Positions 18,867 to 27,400 of a DNA stretch of 64,000 nucleotides are shown piece by piece. Location of the stretch: the NCBI GenBank assembly GCA_041741415.1, contig JBGSKC010000042.1, positions 62,001 through 126,000 of the forward strand, read 5' to 3'. Numbering within the stretch: the first letter of the stretch is position 1; every line of letters begins with the position of its first letter. The position numbers were made by a program, and so were the translations under genes. The notes under the pieces are model-generated. The model ran no database searches. It was not told the origin of the DNA and saw only the letters and a program-made list of their open reading frames with translations. Origin of the DNA: JANQTF01 sp041741415 (GTDB taxonomy: Bacteria > Bacteroidota > Bacteroidia > J057).

Positions 18867-20414
18867 ATGATCGTACCCAGCCTGCTCCTCAAGCAATTAT
18901 ACACCTTCGGAAGCCTCAAAAATACCGAAACGGGGGTGAGCTTTGGTCTGAAAAATCGCCTGAGCGATGCCACCATCGTGGGGGTTCACGGCCTTAGCAT
19001 CGCCGGGGTGGACCGCGACATTCGCCGCATCACCCTCCTGCTCAACGATGGCAGGCGGCTGCGCCCCGACCAGATCTCCCCGGAGGCTCCCATTAGCTTT
19101 GTGTTGAAGGAAACCCTCGAAATTCAGGTCGAAATGGACTCCCTGCCCGATGGCAAGCACAAAATTGAGCTTCATTTCGAAGCCAAACCCTTTGGGAAGC
19201 TCAAGCTTAAAGTGGAAGGTGCCATCACCACCGACGATGAAAGCCGCATCGTGATTCCACGCAGCCGCAAAGACGACTACGACGAAGAAATCATCCATAT
19301 CCGCCAAAAGTTTGTCGAAGATTTTACCGGCAAAAAACTCGAGCACATCCCCCACTATTCCTTTGACCCCCACATCACCGCCGGAAACGTGGAGCATTTC
19401 GCCGGGGTGGCACAGGTGCCCATTGGCTTTGCCGGGCCCCTCCGGATCCATGGCGAGCACGCCCAGGGCGACTTTCTCATCCCCATGGCTACGACCGAAG
19501 GCACCCTCGTGGCCTCCTACAACCGGGGCATCAAGCTCATCAATGCCTGTGGCGGGGTGAAATGCAGTGTGGTCGATGATGTGATGCAAAGAGCCCCCGT
19601 CTTTGTGATGGAAGATGCACGTGAAGCCCGCGAATTTTCTAAATGGGTGCAGGAGCATTTCGAAAAGATCGCCGAACAGGCAGATTCCACCACTTCTGTG
19701 GGCAGGCTCTCCTACATTGACCCCTATCTGGCCAGCAAATTTGCCTACCTGCGCTTCAACTATACCACCGGCGATGCCGCAGGCCAGAACATGGTGGGCC
19801 GCGCCACTTTCGCTGCCTGCTCCTGGATCATCGACCATTACCCCGAAGGTAAAATCAAGCATTTCTACCTCGAATCGAACCTGGCTACCGACAAAAAAGC
19901 CTCCCAGGTCAACATCATGCACACCCGCGGCAAGCGCGTTACCGCTGAGTGCATCGTGAAACGGGAGGTGCTCAACCAGTTTATGCGGGTCGATACCACC
20001 ACCCTTGCCTACCACGCAGGCATCGCCAATGTGGGTGCCATTCTCTCCGGTGCCAACAACAACGGGCTGCATTCTGCGAATGCCATCACGGCGATGTTCA
20101 TCGCTACCGGGCAGGATGTGGCCAACGTGTCCGAATCTTCGGCGGGGATCGCCTACGTGGAATTAACCCCCGAAAACGACCTGTATTTTTCCATCACCAT
20201 TCCTTCCCTCATCGTGGCAACCTATGGCGGAGGCACGGGCCTGGCCACCCAGCGCGAAAGCCTGGAGCTCCTGGGCTGCTATGGCAAAGGGAAAGTGCAG
20301 AAATTCGCGGAAATCGTCGCAGGGGTTGTTCTGGCTGGGGAGCTGTCGCTGGCTTCTGCTATTTCTTCCTCCGACTGGGTTTCCAGCCACGAGCAGTACG
20401 GCCGGAACCGCTAG
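18867..20414 (+). CDS. Hydroxymethylglutaryl-CoA reductase with an N-terminal accessory domain
   Basis: Reduces HMG-CoA to mevalonate in the mevalonate route to isoprenoids. Of 515 residues, about 120-500 form the catalytic domain: EGTLVASYNRG with catalytic glutamate E211, GDAAGQNMVGRA, ESNLATDKKAS with the catalytic lysine near 343, AITAMFIATGQD with the catalytic aspartate, and a C-terminal histidine in SSHEQYGRNR. No membrane anchor precedes it. Residues 1-115 (SLKNTETGVSFGLKNRLSDA ... SLPDGKHKIELHF) form a compact beta-rich domain not usual for HMGR. ATG 18867 is chosen because the upstream in-frame sequence is low quality. Confidence 0.93.
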   Translation: MIVPSLLLKQLYTFGSLKNTETGVSFGLKNRLSDATIVGVHGLSIAGVDRDIRRITLLLNDGRRLRPDQISPEAPISFVLKETLEIQVEMDSLPDGKHKIELHFEAKPFGKLKLKVEGAITTDDESRIVIPRSRKDDYDEEIIHIRQKFVEDFTGKKLEHIPHYSFDPHITAGNVEHFAGVAQVPIGFAGPLRIHGEHAQGDFLIPMATTEGTLVASYNRGIKLINACGGVKCSVVDDVMQRAPVFVMEDAREAREFSKWVQEHFEKIAEQADSTTSVGRLSYIDPYLASKFAYLRFNYTTGDAAGQNMVGRATFAACSWIIDHYPEGKIKHFYLESNLATDKKASQVNIMHTRGKRVTAECIVKREVLNQFMRVDTTTLAYHAGIANVGAILSGANNNGLHSANAITAMFIATGQDVANVSESSAGIAYVELTPENDLYFSITIPSLIVATYGGGTGLATQRESLELLGCYGKGKVQKFAEIVAGVVLAGELSLASAISSSDWVSSHEQYGRNR

Positions 20415-20436
20415 CATAACTGGCAGGAGGGGGAGC

Positions 20437-21948
20437 TCAAAGCTGCCCCTTCCTGGCCATGATCATTAACTTCACCAAACCAGCCGCAACGGCCAGTAGA
20501 AGAAACAGGGAGGGAAACCCGCCCAGCACCGAAATGAGTCGAATGCCTTCGACTCCGGCCGAACTCACCATTACATAAGCCACCAGCCCAATGAGCAGTC
20601 CCCACGCTACCTTGATGGCCAGGGGTGCTTCCGGAGACGTGGGCGAGATGCCCTTGGTGCTGATTCCGCTCATGGCCGAAGTGTTGGAATCGGCGGCGGT
20701 GACGAAAGACAAAAAGACCATGAGCAAAAACAAAAAACTGATCAACTGGCTGCCTGGTAGCTGATCCATGATGATATAGATCACGCTTTCCTCCCCGCCG
20801 GCCTGCATGCTCGCGTGGAGTTGGTGCCCCCCGGCCCTGTCCAGTTCGATGGAGGCTCCTCCAAAAATGACCATCCACAGCCCGCCAAACAGAGAAGGGA
20901 GCAGGAGGTTAAAGTGGATGAAATCCCGCACCGAGTAGCCTCGCGCCAGTTGCCCCAGAAAGATGGCGCTTATAGGTGCCCAGGCCAGCCAGTTTGCCCA
21001 ATAGAACACTGTCCAGCTTCCCTGCCATGCCTGATCCAGCCCCGTGTCCAGGCCTGCACTTCGCGGGAAGAAATGCTGCGCATAATCCACAAATCCGGCT
21101 CCTCCCAACTGCAAAATGTTCCGTGTTGGCCCGGCCAGCAGCACAAAAAGGGCCAGGATCATGAAGCCCCATGTGTTGAGCTGAGAGAGCCAGCGAATGC
21201 CCTTCATCAGGCCGCTTGCCGATGACAAAACAAAGGTGAGCACAATGGCCACTGCCACCACAGCCAGCAACCAGCCAGGCTGGCCCGTGTTAAACACGCG
21301 GTCGAGCCCTCCTGTGATCGACAACAGGCCGGTGCCGAGCGAGGCGGCCATGCCTGCCACAAGGCCATACAGGCAAATCACATCCACCAACTTTGCCAGC
21401 CAGCCCCGGGCATGTTTGCCGCCCAACGGAAACAACATTGCGCCAAGGGAAAAAGGCTGCTTTAGATTGTAGTAGGCCAGGGAAAATACAAGCGCCGCTA
21501 TCGTGTAGATGGCGTAGGGGGTGAGCGTCCAGTGCATCAGCAGGGTGGACATGGAAAAAACAGCGGCTTCGTCACTGGCAGGCTCCAGCCCCAGTCCGGC
21601 AGGCGGGTTGTGTAAATGGTGCAGTGGCTCCGCCGGGCCCCAGAACAAAATTCCGGTGGCAATGGTGGTACAGAGGGTAATAGCAAACCAATTCCAGCGG
21701 CTCAGCATCGTGGGGGTGCCCTTTCCCCCGATGGTGACTTTGCCCAGTGGCGAAAGATACACTACGCCCAGCAGCACCAGAAAACCTAAAGTTCCCCAGG
21801 AAAACAGCCAGCCAAAATGGACCAGAATCCAGCTATTCGCCTCATTGCCAATTCGAAGGAAGCTGGCCTCGTCCAGGAAGCTGAAAGCAACAGTAAGAAG
21901 GAGAAACAGCAGCGGGGGAAAAAAGACCCAGGGTCGAATGGCGTTCAT
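20437..21948 (-). CDS. BCCT-family betaine/choline/carnitine transporter
   Basis: Inner-membrane secondary transporter of 503 residues with about twelve membrane segments, probably taking up a compatible solute such as glycine betaine with Na+ or H+. Family marks are the glycine-rich stretch GMAASLGTGLLSITGGLD and the tryptophan-rich segment WTVFYWANWLAWAPISA followed by LARGYSVRDF. It lacks the long C-terminal osmosensing tail of BetP. The longer in-frame start at 22104 would run into the quinone oxidoreductase gene, so ATG 21948 is used. It is convergent with HMGR, 22 bases away. Confidence 0.9.
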   Translation of the reverse strand: MNAIRPWVFFPPLLFLLLTVAFSFLDEASFLRIGNEANSWILVHFGWLFSWGTLGFLVLLGVVYLSPLGKVTIGGKGTPTMLSRWNWFAITLCTTIATGILFWGPAEPLHHLHNPPAGLGLEPASDEAAVFSMSTLLMHWTLTPYAIYTIAALVFSLAYYNLKQPFSLGAMLFPLGGKHARGWLAKLVDVICLYGLVAGMAASLGTGLLSITGGLDRVFNTGQPGWLLAVVAVAIVLTFVLSSASGLMKGIRWLSQLNTWGFMILALFVLLAGPTRNILQLGGAGFVDYAQHFFPRSAGLDTGLDQAWQGSWTVFYWANWLAWAPISAIFLGQLARGYSVRDFIHFNLLLPSLFGGLWMVIFGGASIELDRAGGHQLHASMQAGGEESVIYIIMDQLPGSQLISFLFLLMVFLSFVTAADSNTSAMSGISTKGISPTSPEAPLAIKVAWGLLIGLVAYVMVSSAGVEGIRLISVLGGFPSLFLLLAVAAGLVKLMIMARKGQL

Positions 21949-21971
21949 GCAAAGGAATAAATGTGGGAAAG

Positions 21972-22967
21972 CTAATCGATTCTGAGAATCACCTTTCCAA
22001 TGTTCTGGTTGCTTTCCAGATAGTGATGGGCATCCGCGGCCTGCGTCCACGAAAACTCCCTGTCCACGATGGCACGAAGCTGGCCAGTTTCGAGGCGGGG
22101 CCACACATAGGCCTGGGTGGCCTGCGAAAGGCGGGCTTTGTAGTCGTCGTCGCGGTTGCGAAGGGTGGAGCCCAAAATCGACAAGCGTTTGCGCAGCACC
22201 GGCCCCAGGTTGACGTCTTCAGCAAGGGCACCGCCGAGAAAGCCCAGCATAACCAGCCGGCCATCGCGGGCGAGCAGGTTGAGATTTCGCTGAAAATAGG
22301 GCCCTCCGATGAAATCGAGGATCAGGTCCACGCCTTTGTGGTGGGTGTGCAGGTCAATCATTTCGGCAAAATCCTCCTGCTGATAATCATATACCATGCT
22401 GGCACCGAGGCCTCTGCAGGTTTCGTGCTTGGCCTGTGACGCTGTGGCATACACCTCGCCACCAAGGCTTTTGGCCAGTTGAATGGCGGCAGTGCCCACG
22501 CCGCTGCCTCCGGCGTGGATCAGCACTTTTTCGCCGGGGGCAAGGTTTCCCAGCCACACCAATGCCTGAAAAGCCGTCAGGAAGGCCTCGGGCAACGCAG
22601 CAGCCTGCACATAAGACCAGCTTTCGGGGATGGCCAGCGCCTGGGTTTGGGGCAGCACGCAGTATTCGGCGTACCCACCTCCAGCCAGGAGCCCGCAAAC
22701 GCGATCGCCGAGCTGCCATCCACTCACCTCACTTCCGGCTCCGACAACTTCACCAGCCATTTCGAGGCCCAGCAGCGGGCTTGCACCGGGTGGAGGCGGG
22801 TACTTTCCCTGGCGCTGCAGCACATCTGCCCGGTTCAGCGCCGTGGCATGAATCCGTACCAGCAGATCCTCAGGACCCGGTTCCGGCTTTTCCCACTCCC
22901 ACATCTGGAGCTGTTCAGGCCCGCCAAAATCCCGAATGATGATGGCACGCATGGAGGTTTCGCTCAT
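21972..22967 (-). CDS. Zinc-less MDR oxidoreductase, NAD(P)H quinone oxidoreductase-like
   Basis: Medium-chain dehydrogenase/reductase of 331 residues, close in pattern to the PIG3/quinone-oxidoreductase group. The GroES-like N-domain contains ALNRADVLQRQGKYPPPPG, and the Rossmann domain has the AGGSGVGTAAIQLAKSLG nucleotide-binding loop. Catalytic-zinc cysteines are absent. It likely reduces quinones or enones with NADPH. An internal ATG at 22952 is also possible. It lies 23 bases upstream of the BCCT gene on the same strand. Confidence 0.9.
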   Translation of the reverse strand: MSETSMRAIIIRDFGGPEQLQMWEWEKPEPGPEDLLVRIHATALNRADVLQRQGKYPPPPGASPLLGLEMAGEVVGAGSEVSGWQLGDRVCGLLAGGGYAEYCVLPQTQALAIPESWSYVQAAALPEAFLTAFQALVWLGNLAPGEKVLIHAGGSGVGTAAIQLAKSLGGEVYATASQAKHETCRGLGASMVYDYQQEDFAEMIDLHTHHKGVDLILDFIGGPYFQRNLNLLARDGRLVMLGFLGGALAEDVNLGPVLRKRLSILGSTLRNRDDDYKARLSQATQAYVWPRLETGQLRAIVDREFSWTQAADAHHYLESNQNIGKVILRID

Positions 22968-23055
22968 AACTATAAGGCCGTGTGTGATGCCCTGGCTGGA
23001 AAATACACATTCTCCTTCAGAAATCGGAGGATTTTCCGCGTCCTTCAGCCGCAGC

Positions 23056-23997
23056 TCAAGCCTCTTCCCCGCTGGAATCCTCTTTTTTACTGATGGAAAT
23101 CAGGATGCCGAACAGGAGCGAAACCCCGATAAACAACAGGGAAAACCACTCTGGAAGCTCCACAAAATCCTTTGTCATGAGCTTGATCCCGATAAAAACA
23201 AGGATGGAAAACACGCTGTATTTGAGGTAGCGAAAGCGATTGAGCATGTTTGCCAGGAAAAAATACATGGAGCGCAGGCCCAGAATGGCGAAGATATTCG
23301 AACTGAATACAAGGAAGGGATCGGTCGTGACGGCGAAAATGGCGGGGATGCTGTCGAGGGCAAACAACACATCGCTCACTTCAATCATGATGAGGCAGGC
23401 AAATAGCGGCGTGGCCATTCTGACCCCATTTTCTACGACCCAAAACTTTTCGCCCTGGTAGGTTGTGCTGATTTTGAGGATTATTTGTAACCAGCCCGGC
23501 ACTTTCTGACCTTCTTCCTCCTTGCCTTTCCGGATCATGTTGAAGGCGGTGATCAACAGGAAAGCCCCCAGCACATAAGTGAGCCAGTGCAGGTTGTTGA
23601 TGAGCACAATGCCAACAGAAATGAGCAGGCCGCGAAACACGATGGCACCGAGAATGCCCCAAAAGAGGGCTTTGTGCTGATGAGCGGGCGCAATGCCGAA
23701 CATCGTGAAGAGCGAGGCGATCACAAAAAGATTGTCAACACTCAGCGACAACTCGATCAGGTAGCCAGTAATGTAATCGATCGCGGCCTTGCCTGGAGTG
23801 AGGTTCTCGGGGTTGTCAACTAGGCCTTCCTGGTAGAGCCAAAATACCACGCCCGTGAACGCCAAGCCGATGCTCACCCACCCTGCGACTTCCCAGCCTG
23901 CTTTTTTATTGCCGTGCAGAGGAGATTTTTGGCCAAAGACCAACAGGTCAATCCCCAGAAGGATCACCACTGCCGGAATAAAAATGAACCAGATCAT
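23056..23997 (-). CDS. TerC/Alx-family integral membrane protein
   Basis: Polytopic protein of 313 residues with about eight or nine membrane segments. Conserved acidic membrane residues of the family are visible in ELSLSVDNLFVIASLF and EVSDVLFALDSIPAIFAVT. The family has been linked to tellurite resistance and to manganese or calcium export that protects exported proteins; which ion applies here is unknown. The start overlaps the DedA stop in an ATGA junction (23994-23997), so the two membrane proteins are probably translated together. Confidence 0.93.
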   Translation of the reverse strand: MIWFIFIPAVVILLGIDLLVFGQKSPLHGNKKAGWEVAGWVSIGLAFTGVVFWLYQEGLVDNPENLTPGKAAIDYITGYLIELSLSVDNLFVIASLFTMFGIAPAHQHKALFWGILGAIVFRGLLISVGIVLINNLHWLTYVLGAFLLITAFNMIRKGKEEEGQKVPGWLQIILKISTTYQGEKFWVVENGVRMATPLFACLIMIEVSDVLFALDSIPAIFAVTTDPFLVFSSNIFAILGLRSMYFFLANMLNRFRYLKYSVFSILVFIGIKLMTKDFVELPEWFSLLFIGVSLLFGILISISKKEDSSGEEA

Positions 23998-24635
23998 GCT
24001 TGTTTTTTCGCGTATTTACGGAATGTCGCGACAAAGATGGGGATGAGGGAAACAAGCACAATTCCGACGAAGATGGCCCCATAGTTTTCCTTCACCCAGG
24101 GGAACCCACCGAGGAAATAGCCAGTGAGCAAAAAGAGCGGCACCCAGATCCCGGCACCCAGCAGGCTCATGAGGGCGAAGTTGCGGAAGGGCATCTGTGC
24201 CACCCCGGCAAAAAATGGCACATAGGTGCGAATGATCGGGAAAAAGCGCCCTGCGACGATGGCCATTTTGCCATAGCGCTCATAAAAAACCTCGGCGGAG
24301 TGCATGTATTCATTAAGGCGCTTTTTGAGCCAGGGGTGAGACACCAATTGGATTTTTTGACCTAAAAACCTGCCGATGGCATAGTTGGTTAGGTTGCCCA
24401 GTACCGCGGCGATGAACAGCAACACAATGAGCAAGCGCACATCCAGCTGGCTGGCAGAAGCCACCACCCCGGCAGAAAAAAGCAGGCCGTCGCCGGGAAG
24501 GAAGGGGGTGATGATCAGGCCGGTTTCGGCAAAGACCAGGGAAAAGAGGAACAAATAAGACAGAGTAAGGTGGTTGGCGACGAGTTCGTTCAGGACATCG
24601 TCTGTTTGCGTCAAAAGCTCCCAAATAAAGGACAT
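23994..24635 (-). CDS. DedA/VTT-family membrane protein
   Basis: 213 residues with a re-entrant-loop signature: ETGLIITPFLPGDGLLFSAG and, later, RFFPIIRTYVPFFAGVAQMP followed by the glycine-rich GAGIWVPLFLLTGYFLG. DedA proteins act as lipid or undecaprenyl-phosphate flippases in other bacteria, and both essential-type motifs are present. ATG 24635 is preferred because the upstream extension is not conserved-like and would overlap the HisA-like gene. It is coupled to terC by a 4-base overlap, consistent with joint envelope homeostasis. Confidence 0.92.
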   Translation of the reverse strand: MSFIWELLTQTDDVLNELVANHLTLSYLFLFSLVFAETGLIITPFLPGDGLLFSAGVVASASQLDVRLLIVLLFIAAVLGNLTNYAIGRFLGQKIQLVSHPWLKKRLNEYMHSAEVFYERYGKMAIVAGRFFPIIRTYVPFFAGVAQMPFRNFALMSLLGAGIWVPLFLLTGYFLGGFPWVKENYGAIFVGIVLVSLIPIFVATFRKYAKKQA

Positions 24636-24694
24636 ACAGAAAGGTTTGTGAATAGGGTCTTTGCGAGGGGGAAGTAAGGTCCTTGTGCGCGAAA

Positions 24695-25435
24695 TTAAGC
24701 TGTTTCCTGCCGGTTGTAGGCAGAAATGAGGTCCATTTGATCCTCCCGGGTGTACCAATCATCTCCGACAATCACCTCCTGAATGCCCACTGTTTTGAGC
24801 GCGTCGATGTCATCGAACAAATGGATATGTCCGGCGGCTGCAAAGGTAGCACCGGGGAAGGTCTCGACCAACTCACGATAGAAGTCCACATCGGGCCCCT
24901 TGTCGGGGTGTTTGCTGTCGAGGTGAGTAATCACAAAGCGATGAACACCCTCATCAAGGCATTGGCGAATGAGCTCGTGCAGGCTGCGGTCTAAGATCGG
25001 TTCCGACCAGCCAAGGGTGTATAGCTGCCCGTCTTTCAGGTCGAATGACACCAGGATCGACGAGCTTTTAATTTCCGGCGCCTGGCAGAGATCTTTGAAA
25101 AAGTCGGGACTGGTAAACAACGCAGAGCCCAGCACGAAAAAATCCACCCCGGCATATTGCAGGCTCTTCAGGTAGGCAAGGTCGTGGATGCCGCCTCCCA
25201 CTTCGAGGTCGGGGATGGCAACATTGGCCAGCGAGCCAATCAGGCCCTTGTTGTTGTGATGAGGATCGCGGGCAGCATCAATGTCAAGCAAAATAATTCT
25301 TTGAACATCGTGCCTTCCGAGCAAATCGATCAAATCATATGGACTTTGATCGAGATGACGGACCGAAAAAAGGTCTCCAGGCTGATAAGAAGCCGCTTTG
25401 CCGTCGTGAATGTAGAGTGCTGGGATGATTTGCAT
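24695..25435 (-). CDS. HisA/HisF-like TIM-barrel protein lacking one catalytic aspartate
   Basis: 246-residue (beta-alpha)8 barrel related to HisA/HisF. It keeps the first phosphate site (LEVGGGIHDLAYLKSLQYAG) and the second catalytic aspartate (D132 in VSFDLKDGQLYTLGW). The first-strand aspartate that acts in both HisA and HisF is a tyrosine here (IIPALYIHDGK, Y8), and the second phosphate site reads AAGHIHLFDD instead of GG. No histidine genes are nearby. It is probably not a bona fide HisA; a different sugar-phosphate isomerase or a regulatory paralogue is possible. Confidence 0.85.
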   Translation of the reverse strand: MQIIPALYIHDGKAASYQPGDLFSVRHLDQSPYDLIDLLGRHDVQRIILLDIDAARDPHHNNKGLIGSLANVAIPDLEVGGGIHDLAYLKSLQYAGVDFFVLGSALFTSPDFFKDLCQAPEIKSSSILVSFDLKDGQLYTLGWSEPILDRSLHELIRQCLDEGVHRFVITHLDSKHPDKGPDVDFYRELVETFPGATFAAAGHIHLFDDIDALKTVGIQEVIVGDDWYTREDQMDLISAYNRQETA

Positions 25436-25597
25436 CTGAGCAATTGCCTGAAAAGGTGTTTTACAAACGATTCTTGTCGGCCCTAATTTGCAAAGCCATT
25501 GGCAGAAATCCCACTGCCTTTGTTCCTCCAGCCAAGAATCGGATGTTGGATGGGGGGCCGTGTACCTTTATGTTTGTCTCTTTACCTCCATAGTGCC

Positions 25598-27400
25598 ATG
25601 ACTCAACGCTGGATCCTGCGAAGCCGACCCGCCCCTGATGCTGTTGCCAGCCTCGCCCAATCGCTCGGGCAAGCCCAGCCATTTCCGCAGGCGCTCGCCA
25701 CTGTGCTGCTTCAGCGCGGCGTAGATTCATTTGACAAAGCCAGGCATTTTTTCCGGCCCAGCCTCAACGACCTTCACGACCCCTACCTGCTCACCGGCAT
25801 GGATGCCGCAGTGGCTCGCCTCCTCAGAGCCAGGTTGCAAGGGGAGCGTGTGCTTTTCCTCGGCGACTACGATGTGGATGGTACCACCTCTGTCACAATG
25901 ATGTGCCTCTTCGCCGAAGAATGGGGCTTCGCCTTTGATTTTTACATCCCCGACCGATACAAAGAAGGCTATGGCGTTTCCTACCAGGGCATCGACTACG
26001 CCTGCGACATCGGTGCCAGCGTCATTGTGACCCTCGACTGTGGCGTAAAAGCCATGGACCAGCTTCGATATGCTCAGCAGCGCGGCCTCGACGTGATTGT
26101 GTGCGACCACCACCGGCCGGGAGCCGGGCTTCCTCCTGCAGTCGCCGTGCTCGACCCGCTCGTTGACGAGGGCCGCTATCCCTGCCCACACCTCACAGGC
26201 TGCGGCGTGGGGCTCAAGCTCGTTCAGGCCCTTGTGCCTGCCCTTCAAGAGGCAGGCCTGTCCCTGCCGCAACCCGACTACCACCCCGTGCTGCGCTTTG
26301 CCGACCTCGTTACCCTCAGCATTGCCTGCGACATCGTGCCCATTGTGGACGAAAACCGCACCCTCGCCTTTCATGGCCTCGAAAAACTGCGCACCAATCC
26401 CCTGCCCGGGCTTAAAGCCCTCATGGACCAGGCCGAAGGCCAGCGCGACTGGGACATCTCCGACCTGGTTTTTTTCCTCGGCCCCCGCATCAATTCTGCA
26501 GGGCGCCTCTCCCATGCACGCGAAGCTGTGGAGGTATTGCTGGGGAAAAGCCTGGCTCTGACAGAATTGGCGCAGGAGTTGCACCATGCCAACGAGGAGC
26601 GCAAGCTGCTCGACAAAGAAATTACCCGGGAGGCGCTGGCCATGATTGCAACGGACCCAACCCACCCCCGGCGTCATAGCAACGTTCTTTATCAGCCACA
26701 CTGGCACAAGGGCGTGATCGGAATTGTGGCCTCCCGCGTGGTTGAGCACTACTACCGGCCCACCATTCTGCTCACCGAAAGTGATGGCAAACTGGTGGGA
26801 TCAGGGCGGAGCGTGGCTGGCTTCGACCTGTATCATGCCATTGAGGCTGCTTCAGAGCATTTGCTGCAGTTTGGAGGGCATACCTTTGCTGCGGGACTTA
26901 CCCTGAAAAAAGAATCGCTGGAAGCATTCTGCAAGAAATTTGACCAAGTTGTCGGGCAAACCATCCTGGAAGACCAGAAAATGCCCACGCTCTTTCTCGA
27001 TCTGGAGCTGCCTTTCTCCGGGATTGATGCCCGCCTGATCCGGATTTTGGGTCAGATGGAGCCATTTGGCCCCGGCAACCGCCGACCCGTGTTTCTGGCC
27101 CGTCATGTGCAGGTAAAGCATGCCCGTATTATGAAGGAGGACCACATTCGCTTGGTTCTGGAGCAGGAAGGCAGGATGTTTGAAGCAGTAGGGTTTGGCC
27201 TGGCGAAAAAATGGGAGAGTGATCCCGCCAGGCAGCTCGACATTGCCTTTCAGCCCCAGTTCAATACCTGGAAACAGGACGTTCGCATTCACTTGTACTT
27301 GAAGGATATAGCCCCTTCCCATGAATCAACCATTCTTTCGCTGGATCCTCTCATCCTTGCTCACGATCCTGCCCCTCCTGGGCCAGGCCCAACTGCTTAA
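25598..27400 (+). CDS. recJ: Single-stranded-DNA-specific exonuclease RecJ
   Basis: 5'-3' exonuclease of the DHH superfamily acting in RecF-pathway recombination and mismatch repair. The 600-residue product has motif I DYDVDGTTS at about 88-96, DHH at about 169 (CDHHRPGAG), the DHHA1 motif region GSGRSVAGFDLY and FGGHTFAAGLTL, and the C-terminal OB fold. The ATG at 25598 fits the family N-terminus. The normal end of RecJ should fall near YLKDI (about 27310). Here the frame continues 30 codons through the signal-peptide region of the next gene to 27400, which looks like a lost stop codon. Confidence 0.95.
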   Translation: MTQRWILRSRPAPDAVASLAQSLGQAQPFPQALATVLLQRGVDSFDKARHFFRPSLNDLHDPYLLTGMDAAVARLLRARLQGERVLFLGDYDVDGTTSVTMMCLFAEEWGFAFDFYIPDRYKEGYGVSYQGIDYACDIGASVIVTLDCGVKAMDQLRYAQQRGLDVIVCDHHRPGAGLPPAVAVLDPLVDEGRYPCPHLTGCGVGLKLVQALVPALQEAGLSLPQPDYHPVLRFADLVTLSIACDIVPIVDENRTLAFHGLEKLRTNPLPGLKALMDQAEGQRDWDISDLVFFLGPRINSAGRLSHAREAVEVLLGKSLALTELAQELHHANEERKLLDKEITREALAMIATDPTHPRRHSNVLYQPHWHKGVIGIVASRVVEHYYRPTILLTESDGKLVGSGRSVAGFDLYHAIEAASEHLLQFGGHTFAAGLTLKKESLEAFCKKFDQVVGQTILEDQKMPTLFLDLELPFSGIDARLIRILGQMEPFGPGNRRPVFLARHVQVKHARIMKEDHIRLVLEQEGRMFEAVGFGLAKKWESDPARQLDIAFQPQFNTWKQDVRIHLYLKDIAPSHESTILSLDPLILAHDPAPPGPGPTA

